This document shows positions 14,958 through 25,400 of a stretch of DNA of 64,000 bases, one piece after another; within the stretch, counting starts at the first letter, position 1; every line of letters begins with the position of its first letter. The stretch is from Kribbella monticola. Lineage in GTDB: Bacteria; Actinomycetota; Actinomycetes; Propionibacteriales; Kribbellaceae. The position numbers were made by a program, and so were the translations under genes. The notes under the pieces were generated by a model. That model was not told the DNA's origin, did no database searches, and saw only the letters and a program-made list of their open reading frames with translations. Where the stretch lies: the NCBI RefSeq assembly GCF_003261635.1, contig NZ_QFXK01000001.1, positions 82,184-146,183 on the forward strand, in the 5' to 3' direction.

Positions 14958-16577
14958 CTAGAGGAGATCGTGTTCGCGGGCGTACGCGACCGCCGCCGTA
15001 CGGGACGGCACGTCGAGTTTGGCGAAGATGTTGGACATGTGTCGCGCCACGGTCTTGTCGCTGAGCACGAGCTGCTGGGCGGTCGCGGTATTGCTGTTGC
15101 CAGCGGCAACCAGTCGCAGAACTTCGAGTTCGCGCTGGGTCAGGCCACCGAGCGCGTTCCGGCCGAGCAGCTTCTCGACCTCTTGGCGGCTCGCCGCGGC
15201 ACCCAGCTCGTCGAAGCTCCGGAGCGCGGCACCCAGCTCGCGGGTCGCGGAGTCGTCGTCACCCAGTTCCCGGAACGCCTTGCCGACCAGCACTCTGCTC
15301 CGAGCCACCTCGTACGGCGCTTGCAAGGTGCCCCATAACTGCATCGCCTGCCTGGCCTGCGGGAGTGCGCGATCGGGGTCACCGGCGGCGACGGCGACCA
15401 GCGCGGCGCAGTACGCGGCCATCGCGCGCAGGCCGCTGCAGCCGAAGCTCTCCGAAATCTTTGCCAGCTCGGCCGCCGCCGCTTCGGCCTCGTCGCCGCT
15501 GCCGGTGGCGACGAGGATCTCGACCGCCGCGGGGAGGAGCCGGGATCGTTGCACCAGGCCCGCATTCTCGGCCAGCAGCCGCCGTACTGCCGCAGACGCC
15601 GCAGGTAGCCGGCCGCGAGCGAGCCAGAGCAGCGCGAGTCCGGGCTGGGGTTCGTAGCCGAACCCCGAGGCCTGCTCGTAGCACTTCTCGGCCTGGGCAT
15701 AGGCGCCGCGGATCCGCAGTACGTCGCCTGCCTCACTCATCGCCAACCCGGCAGCGCCCTGGATCCCCGAGGCCGCATAGCGGCGGCAGGCCGCTTCGAA
15801 CTCCTCCAGCGCCTCCTCGAATGCTCCGCGCAGGCGCAAGATCTGGCCGCGGTGCACCGCGCACTGCCCGGTGAAGGGGACCAGCCCGTGCTGGCTGTCG
15901 CACCAGCGGGTCAGGCCAGTCGTCCAGGCGGAGGCGCGGCCGAAATCGAGCACCTCCTGGCAGGCCTCGATCATCGCGCAGTAGACGTTGCCCGCGAAGA
16001 TCGGCGACAGTTCACCGGCGGCGACCGCGACCATCGCCTCGTCCAGCAGCGCGAGTCCTTCTGGCACCTGGCCGGCGTACATCATGGTCCGGCCCTGGCA
16101 GACCAGGCCCTCGGCCAGCAGATCTGGTTCAGCGTGCCGGCGGCCGAGTTCGGTGATCTCGGCCGCGACCCGCACCGCGCCCGGGAAGTTCTGCTGGTCG
16201 AGGTGCCGGAAGAAGTCGTGGATCAGCAGGTAGCCGCGTTCGACCACGTCGGCGGGCTGGTCCGCGAGCAGCCGCTGGGCCCGGGCCGACCAGCCGCCGG
16301 CCACCGCCACCTCGCCGCGAACGCTGAGGACCAGCCCGAGCCAGAAAGCGAAGCGGACGGCGCGCAGGGTGTCGCCACCGTCGACAGCGACCTGATAACC
16401 ACGCTGCAGCGCCCTGACGCACGCGTCGTCGTCGCCGGCCAGGTACGCCGCCGTGCCCAGCTTCAGCAGGTCGTCGGGGCCGAGGTCGGCCACCACTGCC
16501 AGCTGGTCGTAGGCAGTGGCCCAGTCCCGCTGTTCGAACGCCCTGCGTGCCTGCTCGAGGTCGTCGACGATGCCCAT
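14958..16577 (-). CDS. LuxR-type regulator with TPR-like N-terminal region
   Basis: 539 residues. The first 460 are helical repeats of TPR character (QARRAFEQRDWATAYDQL, GAFEEALEEFEAACRRYA, GAYAQAEKCYEQA). The C-terminal 65 residues are a LuxR/GerE helix-turn-helix (LTQRELEVLRLVAAGNSN, LSDKTVARHMSNIFAKLDV). There is no STAND ATPase or receiver domain, so this is a tetratricopeptide-linked LuxR protein rather than a full LAL or response regulator. GGAAGGGGG precedes the ATG at 16577. It follows the flavin monooxygenase gene by 41 bp on the same strand, so the two are likely co-transcribed and the regulator may answer to that enzyme's metabolite. Confidence 0.85.
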   Translation of the reverse strand: MGIVDDLEQARRAFEQRDWATAYDQLAVVADLGPDDLLKLGTAAYLAGDDDACVRALQRGYQVAVDGGDTLRAVRFAFWLGLVLSVRGEVAVAGGWSARAQRLLADQPADVVERGYLLIHDFFRHLDQQNFPGAVRVAAEITELGRRHAEPDLLAEGLVCQGRTMMYAGQVPEGLALLDEAMVAVAAGELSPIFAGNVYCAMIEACQEVLDFGRASAWTTGLTRWCDSQHGLVPFTGQCAVHRGQILRLRGAFEEALEEFEAACRRYAASGIQGAAGLAMSEAGDVLRIRGAYAQAEKCYEQASGFGYEPQPGLALLWLARGRLPAASAAVRRLLAENAGLVQRSRLLPAAVEILVATGSGDEAEAAAAELAKISESFGCSGLRAMAAYCAALVAVAAGDPDRALPQARQAMQLWGTLQAPYEVARSRVLVGKAFRELGDDDSATRELGAALRSFDELGAAASRQEVEKLLGRNALGGLTQRELEVLRLVAAGNSNTATAQQLVLSDKTVARHMSNIFAKLDVPSRTAAVAYAREHDLL

Positions 16578-16618
16578 CGCGTAGCCCCCTTCCCGCCGAG
16601 GATACGCGCGGACGAGCG

Positions 16619-17719
16619 TCACGCGGCAGCGGCAGAACGGATCGCTCCCGAGCGGGCCACGATGCGCTCGGCAACGTATTTCGCGTCCCGGCCCACGCCC
16701 GGCAGGGTCATCGAGGCGAAGGCGAACTGGAAGCACAGGCCGCAGAAGAACAGGCCAGGTGCGCCGGCGGCGACCCCGCGCATTTCCTCCGGCCACCCGT
16801 CCGGACCGAACACCGGCAGGTCGATCCAGTCGAACACCTGCCGGAATCCGGTGCTCCAGACGACGTTGGCGACGTCCAGCACCCGTCCGTCGTCCAGCAT
16901 CGGCCGCCCGTTGCTGACCCCGGTGACCCGGTGGTGGACCCGCTCGACCCCGCGCGCGAGCAGGTCCTCCCGCTTCACCCTGAGCATCGGGCCGCCGTGG
17001 TAGCGCAGTTCCCGCATCTCCTTGCGGCCCATCGGTGTACGCCGGGTCAGCAGGTGCCTGCCGACGAAGAGGAAGACCGGGAAGAAGAGCCGGGCCCCCT
17101 TCTTCTCCAGCCGCACCGGGATCTGGCCGGGGTCGCGGCCGCAGAGCACGGTCGGGTGGGTCATGGCGGTCTCGTAGGCGATGTCGGTGCCGGAGTGTGA
17201 TCCGCCGACCACGAGAACGGGTCCATCCTTCAACTGCCCGGGACGCCGGTACTCGCTGGAGTGGAGTTGGCGGATCGCGGGATCGAGATCCACGGCGTAC
17301 TCCGGTACGTACGGCGTACGGCCGAAGGTTCCGGTGGCAACGACGACGTTCCTGGCGAGGATCTGGTCGTCGCCGATGGTGACGACGTACCCGTCCTCGG
17401 CCGCTTCGACCCGGTCCACCCGGGTGCTGGTCCGCACCGGCAGGTCGAAGCGGGCGGCGTAGGACTCCAGGTAGTCGGCGACCTCGTCCTTACCGGGGTA
17501 CGACCAGCGGTCGCCGGGGAAGGGCAGACCCGGCAGGCCGTCGTACTTCCTCGGCGTGTACAGCCGAAGGGTGTCCCACTGCGCCCGCCAGTTGTCCCCC
17601 AGCCGGGCGTTCCCGTCCAGGATGACGAACTCCCGGTCCAGCTTCCGCAGGTGATAGCCGGTCGACAGGCCGGCTTGGCCAGCTCCGATGATGACAGTCT
17701 CAATGCTCTCGGTATTCAT
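16619..17719 (-). CDS. Flavin-containing monooxygenase-like FAD/NAD(P) oxidoreductase
   Basis: 366 residues with two Rossmann motifs: FAD-binding VIIGAGQAGLSTGYHLRK at residues 9-26 and NADP-binding VLVVGGSHSGTDIAYE near residue 170. An ATG-type segment VVVATGTFGRTPYVPE and a terminal VVWSTGFRQVFDWIDLPVF agree with YwnB/CzcO-type flavoprotein monooxygenases acting on small organic or amine substrates. The substrate is not evident. It heads an apparent two-gene unit with the LuxR-type regulator. The upstream gap holds the aceE terminator. Confidence 0.88.
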   Translation of the reverse strand: MNTESIETVIIGAGQAGLSTGYHLRKLDREFVILDGNARLGDNWRAQWDTLRLYTPRKYDGLPGLPFPGDRWSYPGKDEVADYLESYAARFDLPVRTSTRVDRVEAAEDGYVVTIGDDQILARNVVVATGTFGRTPYVPEYAVDLDPAIRQLHSSEYRRPGQLKDGPVLVVGGSHSGTDIAYETAMTHPTVLCGRDPGQIPVRLEKKGARLFFPVFLFVGRHLLTRRTPMGRKEMRELRYHGGPMLRVKREDLLARGVERVHHRVTGVSNGRPMLDDGRVLDVANVVWSTGFRQVFDWIDLPVFGPDGWPEEMRGVAAGAPGLFFCGLCFQFAFASMTLPGVGRDAKYVAERIVARSGAIRSAAAA

Positions 17720-17810
17720 GCGATTGACGGTAGGAGCCGCACATCCCCGTCCGCGTCGACTGAATTACCCATCCTGCTACTCATCGTCTGCGTCATTTGT
17801 CGCAAACGAC

Positions 17811-17845
17811 GAAGGGCCGTCCACCGAATCGATGGACGGCCCTTC
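17811..17845. terminator. Bidirectional hairpin terminator after aceE
   Basis: GAAGGGCCGTCCA (17811-17823) pairs perfectly with TGGACGGCCCTTC (17833-17845) over 13 bp around a 9-base loop. It lies 12 bp after the aceE stop on the minus strand, and the next gene on that side starts at 17719. No long T-tract is present, which is usual for actinobacterial terminators. Confidence 0.8.
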
Positions 17846-17856
17846 GCGGCACTACG

Positions 17857-20628
17857 TCAGGCTCCGGCGCCCTCTTGCTTGACGCCGGCGACCGCGGTCG
17901 GGTCGTCGATGCGGTACTTGCGGGCGGCCTCGGCGGCTACCTCGCGCTTGACGTCACCGCGCTTGGCCAGGATCTCCAGCGTGGCGACGACGATCGACTC
18001 GGCGTCCACGTGGAAGTGGCGGCGGGCAGCGGCCCGGGTGTCGGCCAGACCCCAGCCGTCGGTCCCGAGCGAGGTGTAGTCGTTCGGCACCCAGCGGGAG
18101 ATCTGGTCCTGCACCGCGCGCATGAAGTCGCTGACCGCGACGACCGGGCCCTTGGTGTCCTTCAACTGCTGGGTGATGAACGGCACCCGCTCGTCCTCGT
18201 CGGGGTGGAGCAGGTTGTGCTCCTCCGCGGCGATCGCGTCGCGACGCAGCTCGTTCCACGAGGTGACCGACCAGATGTCGGCGGCCACGGAGTACTCCTC
18301 GGCGAGGATCTGCTGGGCCTTGCGGACCCACGGCAGCGCCACGCCGGACGCGAGCAACTGCACCCGCGGTACGTCGTCGCCCTCGGCCGTCTCGTATTCG
18401 TTGAAGCGGTACATGCCCTTGAGCAGGGCCGCGACGTCGAGGTTCTCCGGCTCGGCCGGCTGCGGAACCGGCTCGTTGTAGACGGTCAGGTAGTAGAAGA
18501 CGTCCTCACCGAAGGGCTTCTTCTCGTCCAGCCCGTAGCCGTACATCCGGCGCAGGCCGTCCTTGACGATGTGCGCGACCTCGTAGGCGAACCCAGGGTC
18601 GTAGTGCACCGCGGCCGGGTTCGACGAGGCGAGCAGCGGCGAGTGCCCGTCGGCGTGCTGGAGACCCTCACCGGTCAGCGTCGTACGGCCCGCGGTGGCG
18701 CCGATCAGAAAGCCGCGGCCGAGCTGGTCGCCGAGCGCCCAGAGCTGGTCGCCGGTGCGCTGGAACCCGAACATCGAGTAGAAGATGTAGAACGGGATCA
18801 TCGGCTCGCCGTGCGTCGCGTACGCCGTACCGGCAGCGATCATCGAGCCCATCGCGCCGGCCTCGCTGATGCCCTCGTGCAGCAGCTGGCCCTTCTCGGA
18901 CTCCTTGTACGACAGCAGCAGGTTGCGGTCGACCGCCTCGTAGGTCTGCCCGTGCGGCGAGTAGATCTTCGCCGTCGGGAACATCGAGTCCATCCCGAAG
19001 GTCCGGTACTCGTCCGGGGCGATCGGGACGATCCGGTGCCCGATCTCCGGGTCCTTCATCAGGTCGCGGAAGAGCCGGACGAGCGCCATCGTGGTCGCCA
19101 CCGGGGTCTTGTCGCTGCCCTTGCTGAGCGGCTTGTAGACGGCGTCGCCAGGAAGCTTCAGCGTCTTCGGCCGGACCCGGCGCTCGGGCAGGAAGCCGCC
19201 GAGCTGCTTGCGCCGCTCCATCATGTACTGGTGCTCCGGCGAGTCCGTGCCGGGGTGGAAGTACGGCGGGTTGTAGGCGTCCTCGAGGTCCTTGTCGTCG
19301 ATCGGCAGGTAGAGCCGGTCGCGGAAGGCCTTCAGGTCGTCCGAGGTCAGCTTCTTCATCTGGTGGGTCGCGTTGCGGCCCTCCAGCGCCTCGATCGTCC
19401 AGCCCTTGATCGTCTGGGCCAGGATCACGGTCGGCTGGCCGACGTGCTCGGTGGCGTTCTTGAACGCGGCGTACACCTTGCGGTAGTCGTGACCGCCGCG
19501 GGGCAGCTTGCGCAGGTCCTCGTCGGACAGGTTGCGGACCATTGCCTGCAGCCGCTGGTCGCCGCCGAAGAAGTTGTTCCGGATGTAGTCGCCGGACTCC
19601 ACCGAGTAGGTCTGGAACTGGCCGTCGGGGGTGGTGTTCATCTTGTTCACCAGGACGCCGTCGTGGTCCTGCGCCAGCAGCGCGTCCCACTCGCGGCCCC
19701 AGATCACCTTGATGACGTTCCAGCCCGCACCGCGGAAGAACGCCTCCAGCTCCTGGATCACCTTGCCGTTGCCGCGGACCGGGCCGTCCAGCTGCTGCAG
19801 GTTGCAGTTGATCACGAAGGTGAGGTTGTCCAGCTCCTCGCGGGCGGCCAGGCCGATCGCGCCGAGCGACTCCGGCTCGCCCATCTCGCCGTCACCGAGG
19901 AACGCCCAGACGTGCTGCTGGCTGGTGTCCTTGATGCCGCGGTGGTGCAGGTACCGGTTGAAGCGGGCCTGGTAGATCGAGTCCAGCGCCGCGAGCCCCA
20001 TCGAGACCGTCGGGTACTCCCAGAAGTCCGGCATCAGCCGCGGATGCGGGTACGACGACAGGCCCTTGTGCGCGCCCCGGGAGACCTCCTGGCGGAAGCC
20101 GTCGAGCTGGTCGGCGCTGAGCCGGCCCTCGAGGAAGGCGCGCGCGTACATCCCGGGGGAGGCGTGACCCTGGATGAAGATCTGGTCACCGCCACCGGGG
20201 TGATCCTTGCCGCGGAAGAAGTGGTTGAAACCGACCTCGTACAGGCTGGCCGCGGACTGGTAGGTGGCGATGTGACCGCCGACCTCGAGGCCCTTGCGGT
20301 TGGCCTTGCTGACCATCACCGCGGCGTTCCACCGGATGAAGGCCCGGATCCGCCGCTCGATGTGCTCGTCACCGGGGAACCACGGCTCCCGCTCGGGCGG
20401 GATCGAGTTGATGTAGTCGGTACTGCGCAGCGCGGGCACCCCGACCTGTCGCTCCCGGGCCCGCTCGATCAGCTTGAGCATCAGGTAGCGCGCCCGGCCC
20501 TTGCCGCGTTCGTCCAGCACGGCGTCGAGCGATTCGACCCATTCACGAGTTTCGTCGGGGTCGATGTCGGGGAGCTGGGTCGGCATCCCCTCGGTGATGA
20601 TGGCTGGTGGTTCGTGTCCGGAAGCCAC
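17857..20628 (-). CDS. aceE: Pyruvate dehydrogenase E1 component, homodimeric type
   Basis: At 923 residues this matches the AceE family. It decarboxylates pyruvate with thiamine diphosphate and passes the acetyl unit to the lipoyl domain of E2. Visible motifs: [20 protein letters not shown] near the N-terminus, [18 protein letters not shown], the ThDP-Mg motif [18 protein letters not shown] through [17 protein letters not shown], and a transketolase-like C-terminal half with [19 protein letters not shown]. The start is GTG at 20628. The 256-bp gap to the divergent DUF3052 gene should hold both promoters. The gene ends at a strong hairpin and appears monocistronic. Confidence 0.97.
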   Translation of the reverse strand: MASGHEPPAIITEGMPTQLPDIDPDETREWVESLDAVLDERGKGRARYLMLKLIERARERQVGVPALRSTDYINSIPPEREPWFPGDEHIERRIRAFIRWNAAVMVSKANRKGLEVGGHIATYQSAASLYEVGFNHFFRGKDHPGGGDQIFIQGHASPGMYARAFLEGRLSADQLDGFRQEVSRGAHKGLSSYPHPRLMPDFWEYPTVSMGLAALDSIYQARFNRYLHHRGIKDTSQQHVWAFLGDGEMGEPESLGAIGLAAREELDNLTFVINCNLQQLDGPVRGNGKVIQELEAFFRGAGWNVIKVIWGREWDALLAQDHDGVLVNKMNTTPDGQFQTYSVESGDYIRNNFFGGDQRLQAMVRNLSDEDLRKLPRGGHDYRKVYAAFKNATEHVGQPTVILAQTIKGWTIEALEGRNATHQMKKLTSDDLKAFRDRLYLPIDDKDLEDAYNPPYFHPGTDSPEHQYMMERRKQLGGFLPERRVRPKTLKLPGDAVYKPLSKGSDKTPVATTMALVRLFRDLMKDPEIGHRIVPIAPDEYRTFGMDSMFPTAKIYSPHGQTYEAVDRNLLLSYKESEKGQLLHEGISEAGAMGSMIAAGTAYATHGEPMIPFYIFYSMFGFQRTGDQLWALGDQLGRGFLIGATAGRTTLTGEGLQHADGHSPLLASSNPAAVHYDPGFAYEVAHIVKDGLRRMYGYGLDEKKPFGEDVFYYLTVYNEPVPQPAEPENLDVAALLKGMYRFNEYETAEGDDVPRVQLLASGVALPWVRKAQQILAEEYSVAADIWSVTSWNELRRDAIAAEEHNLLHPDEDERVPFITQQLKDTKGPVVAVSDFMRAVQDQISRWVPNDYTSLGTDGWGLADTRAAARRHFHVDAESIVVATLEILAKRGDVKREVAAEAARKYRIDDPTAVAGVKQEGAGA

Positions 20629-20884
20629 GGTGTCCTGCCGTTCTCTCTAGGTCGGTCCTCCCGGCAATCCTGTCACCTGTTCGGAATGCGTTCTACTTTG
20701 CATCCACAACGATGCACTTTCCGGCCGCCGGGGCCGGGTCGCAGCGGACACGGAACGTCCACGGCACGCGCATACCGGACACGTCACGGAACCCTCGTGC
20801 ATACTTGCGCGACGCGGTAGGCCACGATGGACTACTGCTACTGACGCCTACCCCCGCGAAGGTGGGGACGACGGAGGAGGACAC

Positions 20885-21331
20885 GTGAGCGCGACCGCGG
20901 ACCACGCGGACGGCAAGAGCGGCGAGCCCAACATCGCTGCCCGGCTCGGTTTGGAGACCGGCTGGGTCGTGCAGGAGCTCGGCTACGACGACGACTGCGA
21001 CGAGGACTTCCGCGACGCCATCCAGGAACTGACCGGTGAGCAGTTCGCCGGCGAAGACACCGACGAGGTGGTCGACGCCGTCCTGCTGTGGTTCCGGGAG
21101 GACGACGGTGACCTGGTGGATGCCCTCTTCGACGTGCTGACCGATCTGAAGGCCGGCGGCGTGGTCTGGCTGATGACCCCGAAGGTCGGCCGCGAGGGCT
21201 ACGTCGACGCCAGCGAGATCGCCGAAGCCGCACCGACCGCCGGACTGTCCACGACCAGCAGCCTGAGCCCGACCGAGGACTGGTCGGCCACCAAGCTGAT
21301 GATGCCGAAGTCGCCCCGGGTCAAGAAGTGA
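20885..21331 (+). CDS. DUF3052 family protein
   Basis: A 148-residue acidic cytosolic protein with the DUF3052 pattern: ARLGLETGWVVQELGYDDDCDEDFRDAIQELTG, then VDAVLLWFREDDGDLVDALFDVLTDL and a GGVVWLMTPKVGREGYVDASEI strand-helix. These proteins occur beside aceE in many actinobacteria; their function is not established. A strong GGAGGA Shine-Dalgarno sits five bases before the GTG start. The peroxiredoxin gene follows after seven bases, so the two are co-transcribed. Confidence 0.9.
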   Translation: MSATADHADGKSGEPNIAARLGLETGWVVQELGYDDDCDEDFRDAIQELTGEQFAGEDTDEVVDAVLLWFREDDGDLVDALFDVLTDLKAGGVVWLMTPKVGREGYVDASEIAEAAPTAGLSTTSSLSPTEDWSATKLMMPKSPRVKK

Positions 21332-21338
21332 TCCGCCG

Positions 21339-21815
21339 GTGACCGCTGCCGTCCCCGCGGTCGGCAGCCAGGCACCGGACTTCGTCGCCCGCAACCAGCA
21401 CGGCGAATCCCTCCGGCTCTCGGATTTCCGGGACCGGCGGGACGTCGTGCTGGTGTTCTACCCGTATGCCTTCAGCGGGGTGTGCACGAGCGAGTTGACC
21501 GCGCTGCGCGACCGGCCGGACCTCGCCGCCGCCGCGGAGATCCTGGCGGTCTCCTGCGACCCGATGTACACACTGCGGGCGTACGCCGACGCCTCCGGGC
21601 TCGAATTCGGTCTGCTGACCGATTTCTGGCCGCACGGGGCCATCGCCTCGCAGTACGGGGTCTTCGACGCCGACCGGGGTTGTGCGGCGCGCGGGACGTT
21701 CGTGATCGACCAGGCAGGTGTGATTCGGTGGTCGATCGTCAAAGGCATCGCCGAGGCCCGCGACCCGAACGACTACGCCAGGGCCTTGGCGGAACTTCGC
21801 CCCGGTCTCGGATAG
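21339..21815 (+). CDS. AhpE-like peroxiredoxin
   Basis: 158 residues of the AhpC/TSA thioredoxin fold: GSQAPDFVARNQHGESLRLSDF, VVLVFYPYAFSGVCTSELTALRD with the peroxidatic Cys in the FSGVCTSE loop, and a TFVIDQAGVIRWSIVKG strand. No resolving Cys equivalent to that of 2-Cys enzymes is obvious, consistent with the one-Cys AhpE group known from Mycobacterium. It reduces peroxides in the cytosol, recycled by mycothiol- or thioredoxin-type partners. The GTG start lies seven bases after the DUF3052 stop. Confidence 0.9.
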   Translation: MTAAVPAVGSQAPDFVARNQHGESLRLSDFRDRRDVVLVFYPYAFSGVCTSELTALRDRPDLAAAAEILAVSCDPMYTLRAYADASGLEFGLLTDFWPHGAIASQYGVFDADRGCAARGTFVIDQAGVIRWSIVKGIAEARDPNDYARALAELRPGLG

Positions 21816-21848
21816 ACTCCTCGCTCGGTTCGGCAAGCAGTAGTTCCA

Positions 21849-21920
21849 GGGCGCTTAGCTCAGCGGTAGAGCGCTTCCCTTACAAGGAAGATGTCGGGGG
21901 TTCGATCCCCTCAGCGCCCA
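21849..21920 (+). tRNA. tRNA-Val, anticodon TAC
   Basis: A 72-nt cloverleaf: acceptor GGGCGCT/AGCGCCC plus discriminator A, D-arm GCTC-AGCGGTA-GAGC, anticodon arm CTTCC-CTTACAA-GGAAG with anticodon TAC, five-base variable loop, and T-arm with loop TTCGATC. The CCA end is not encoded. It decodes GTA and GTG valine codons. Confidence 0.97.
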
Positions 21921-22439
21921 CTCCCAACTCCCTTTGCGGGCCCTCTGGAGGGCCTCCACGGTGCGATCTGACCGCACTGCGGACGTTCCCTTCGATCACG
22001 TATCGCAAGCCTTCGACGCTCGTTGACACCGTTAGTAGCCGACGGGTTGATTCTTAACCTTCGGCTGCCGGAACTGACTCTGCCAGGCCCGTTGTCGGCT
22101 GGTAGGGTTCACGGCTGTCGGTCGGACGATGACGCACCGGGTGTGCCCGGTGACGGACTCGCTTCGGCCGGCGGTTTTACGGGGCCTGTTCTGTCGGTGA
22201 GAGCTAGCGAGACGGGTATGCCCTGAGCCCGGCTCCGTCCAGTTGGGGAGGCGCGTGTCCGTGGGTCGCCGACTGGCTGGCGCCTCCGCTGAACCTGCGG
22301 AGCCCGCCGCACTCCCGCGGCCTGCCCTCGCACCAGCTCCGCCGCTCGCTGCGGTCCCCGGGCCCACCCCGACCCCCGCCGCGGTGCTCGCCCCGACCCG
22401 CGCGGCGGTGGTCGCCTCGTCCCGTGCGGCGGTGGTCGT
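21921..22439. other. Gap between tRNA-Val and the megasynthase gene
   Basis: 520 bp containing a short hairpin just after the tRNA (GGCCCTC/GAGGGCC at 21939-21954, a weak terminator candidate), a TTGACA hexamer at 22023 with only a poor -10 candidate (TTGATT) 18 bases later, and a small open frame at 22261-22446 coupled to the megasynthase start. No other gene is seen. Confidence 0.5.
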
Positions 22440-22446
22440 GTGGTGA
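22261..22446 (+). CDS. Possible 61-residue leader peptide coupled to the megasynthase
   Basis: A GTG at 22261 lies nine bases after GGGGAGG (22245-22251) and opens a frame of 61 codons. The product is Ala/Pro-rich (VGRRLAGASAEPAEPAALPR, then PAPPLAAVPGPTPTPAAVLA, ending ASSRAAVVVW). Its TGA overlaps the second GTG of the megasynthase as GTGA, the usual arrangement for translational coupling. A closer GTG at 22255 is also possible. The low-complexity composition means it may be chance, but the good Shine-Dalgarno is the only one near the megasynthase start, so translation of this frame could be what loads ribosomes onto the large gene. No homologue is recognised. Confidence 0.35.
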   Translation: MGRRLAGASAEPAEPAALPRPALAPAPPLAAVPGPTPTPAAVLAPTRAAVVASSRAAVVVW

Positions 22447-25400
22447 GGAACGGGGCGGATCGGCCGGCGATCAGTACCGGGCCGGCGTTGATGATCCCCG
22501 CCGGGTACCCGCGCGACCTGCCCAGCGCGCTGCTGCGGGCCGCCCGCGACTTCGGTACGTCGGGCGTCGTCGAGATCGGCCCGGACGGCCGCGAGACCCG
22601 GCTCGACTTCCCGACGCTCCTCGAGCTCGCGGCCCGGATCCTGGCCGGCCTGCGCGCGAACGGCGTACGGGCTGGTGATCCGGCCGTCGTGCACTGCACC
22701 GAGCCGGTGGGGTTCTTCGCCGCGTTCTGGGCCTGCACGCTCGGCGGCATCAGGCCGCTGCTGATGGCCCCGGCCGCCGAGGGCGACCGGACCGAGGAGG
22801 GTCGCGAGCGGCTCCGCAAGGTCACCGATCTGCTCGGCTGGACCGTGCTCATCGGCCGTCCGTCGGACCTGCCGGACGACCTCGGGCTTCCGGTCCTCGA
22901 TCCGGACGCGCTGGCCGGACACGAGCCGACCTCGGAGTTCCACCGGCCGGCCGCCGACGACGTCGCAGTACTGATGATGTCCTCCGGCAGCAGCACCGGT
23001 ACGCCGAAGATCATCCAGCTCACGCATCGCGGCCTCGTCGAGTTCGCCGCCGGTACGCCGGCGATGCTGCCGGTCCGGCCCGGGCAGACCACGCTGAACT
23101 GGCTGCCGCTCGACCACAGCGGCGCGTTCCTGCTGTACCACCTGCTGCCGGTGTTCGCGGGCTGCACCAACATCCACGTCGCGACCGACTGGGTGCTGTC
23201 GAACCCGCTCCGCTGGCTCGACCTGATGGACGCTCACCGGGTCAACCACTCCTGGGCGCCCAACTTCGGCTACCGCCTCGTCACCGCCGCGATCGCCGGC
23301 GAGCCCGATCGCCATTGGGATCTGTCCGCGCTGCGCAGCCTGGTCAGCGGCGGCGAGCAGATCACGGTCCCGGTGATGAGCGAGTTCCTGAGGCTGACGA
23401 ACCGCTTCGGCGTCGTACCGGAGACCTTCGTCGCGGCCTGGGGGATGACCGAGACGGTCACCGGGATCACGTTCGCCCGGCCCGGCCTGACGCCGAACGT
23501 CCACCGCGTCCGGATCCCACCGACCGGCGTCGTCGAATGGGTCGACCAGCGGGCCACGGCCGGCAAGGTCGCCGTCGCGCGGCCCGGCAAGACGCGGGCG
23601 GAAGCTCCCGGTGTACTCTCGCTGGTTTCCGTCGGTACGCCGGCGCCCGGCGCGACCGTGCGCATCGTCGGCCCCAACGGCGCCGTACTGCCCGAAGGCC
23701 GGATCGGCCAGCTCCAGATCGCCTCGGCCCGGGTCACGCCTGGGTACCTCGGCAACCCCGACGCCGACCGGGCCGCCTTCCCCGCCGGGAACTGGCCGGC
23801 CCGCAAGTGGCTGGCGACCGGCGACCAGGCGTTCATCACCGGCGGCCAGGTCGTCATCACCGGCCGCGACTCCGAACGCATCATCCTGAACGGCCAGAAC
23901 TACTACGCCCACGACATCGAGACCGTCGCCGCCTCCGTGCCCGGCGCCGAACTCGGCCTGGTCGCCGCCTGCGGCATCGCCGACGCCTCGTCCGGCACCG
24001 AACGACTCGTCGTCTTCTTCGCCACCACCGAACCCTTTGAGGAGGGCTCACCTGACGCTGTAGCCGAGGCGATCCGGGGGATCCTGCACGACCGCCTCAA
24101 ACTCACGGCTCAGGTCGTCGGCGTACCGCGCCGCCACTTCCCGACCACCCCCGGCGGCAAGATCCTCCGCCCGCTGCTCAAGCAACGCTTCATCGACGGC
24201 AGCCTCAACGCCCCCAACTCCCCGTACGGCGAACCGCTCCGCGCGAACACCCCGTACGACGCGCCCGCCGCCGCCGAGGACGACTCCGAGCAGACAACCG
24301 AACTCCCGGTCGTCCGCCTCGCCTGGCGCCGTACCCTCGCCGACTCCATCCCCACCCCACCCCAACGCCCCACCCTCGGCGCCAACCGCCACACCACCAC
24401 CCCACCCCCAAACCCCACCGAGCCGCCTGCAGACGCCTGGCGCCCCGAGCCAATCACCCCGGAAACCCCAGAAGCCGGCCACCCATCGACCGACCCCGAA
24501 CCGACCGACCCGCCCCAACTCGCCGACGCCAAGGCGCCCGAAGCTGACCCCCAGCAACCAACCGAGTCCCCCAACCCCGACCCGCTCACCGCGCCGAACG
24601 AGGTCGAGACAGCCGCTGCCGACGCTGCGCCCGAGAACCTAACCGAGTTCGTCGAGCCCGACCCGCTCACCGCGTCGGACGGGCCGGAAGCGCCTGCTCC
24701 CGCCGCTGACCCCACGGAAGCGGCCGAGGCCGCCGAGCCCCACCCGTTCACCGCGTCGAACAAGGTGGAGGCATCTGCCGCCGACGCTGAGCCCGCGGAA
24801 GCTGCCGGGGCTGAGCCCACGCAACCAACCGAGGCCCCCGACCCCGAGCCCCTCACCGCGCCGAACGAGGTGGAGGCCCCTGCTGCGGACGCGGAGCCCG
24901 AGAAGCCAACCGCCGCAGCCGAGCCCGACCCGCTCACTGCGCCGAACGAGCCCGAGGCGCCTGCTCCCGCCGCTGAGCCCGCGGAAGCGGCCGCGGCCCC
25001 CGAGTCCGAGCTTCTCACCGCGTCAAACGAGGTGGAGGCACCTGCCGCCGACGCTGAGCTCACGGAAGCGGCTGAGCCTGCCGAGGCCGCCGCCTCTGCG
25101 AAGGTCGAGCCCTCCGAGATCGCCGGACCGTCAGAGACCGCCGAGTCGACAGGCCCCGAGCCGACCGACATCGCAGGTGAGGCTGATGCGTCGATTGCCG
25201 ATGGTTGGCCGGCGGAGGCCGCCGACGCTGAGCCCGCGGAAACCGCCGAGGCAGAGCCGACGGAAGCGACGGAGATTGCTGAGCCGACCGAGGTCGCCGC
25301 TGCGGATGCCGAGCGTGGCGAGTCGAGCGTTGCCGTCGCGTCTGAAGATGACGAGCCGGCCGAGATTGCCGAGTCGGGGGAATCTGAGCCGGCTGCCGTG

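Noticed and set aside
17797..20820. 1007-codon open frame on the plus strand opposite aceE
   Set aside because: It is the antisense of a firmly identified pyruvate dehydrogenase gene. The product is Arg/Val/Leu/Asp-rich with no family features, as expected for antisense frames in GC-rich DNA.
22023..22052. Sigma-70-type promoter for the megasynthase
   Set aside because: TTGACA is perfect but the -10 (TTGATT, spacing 18) is poor. It is mentioned in the gap entry but not called as a promoter.
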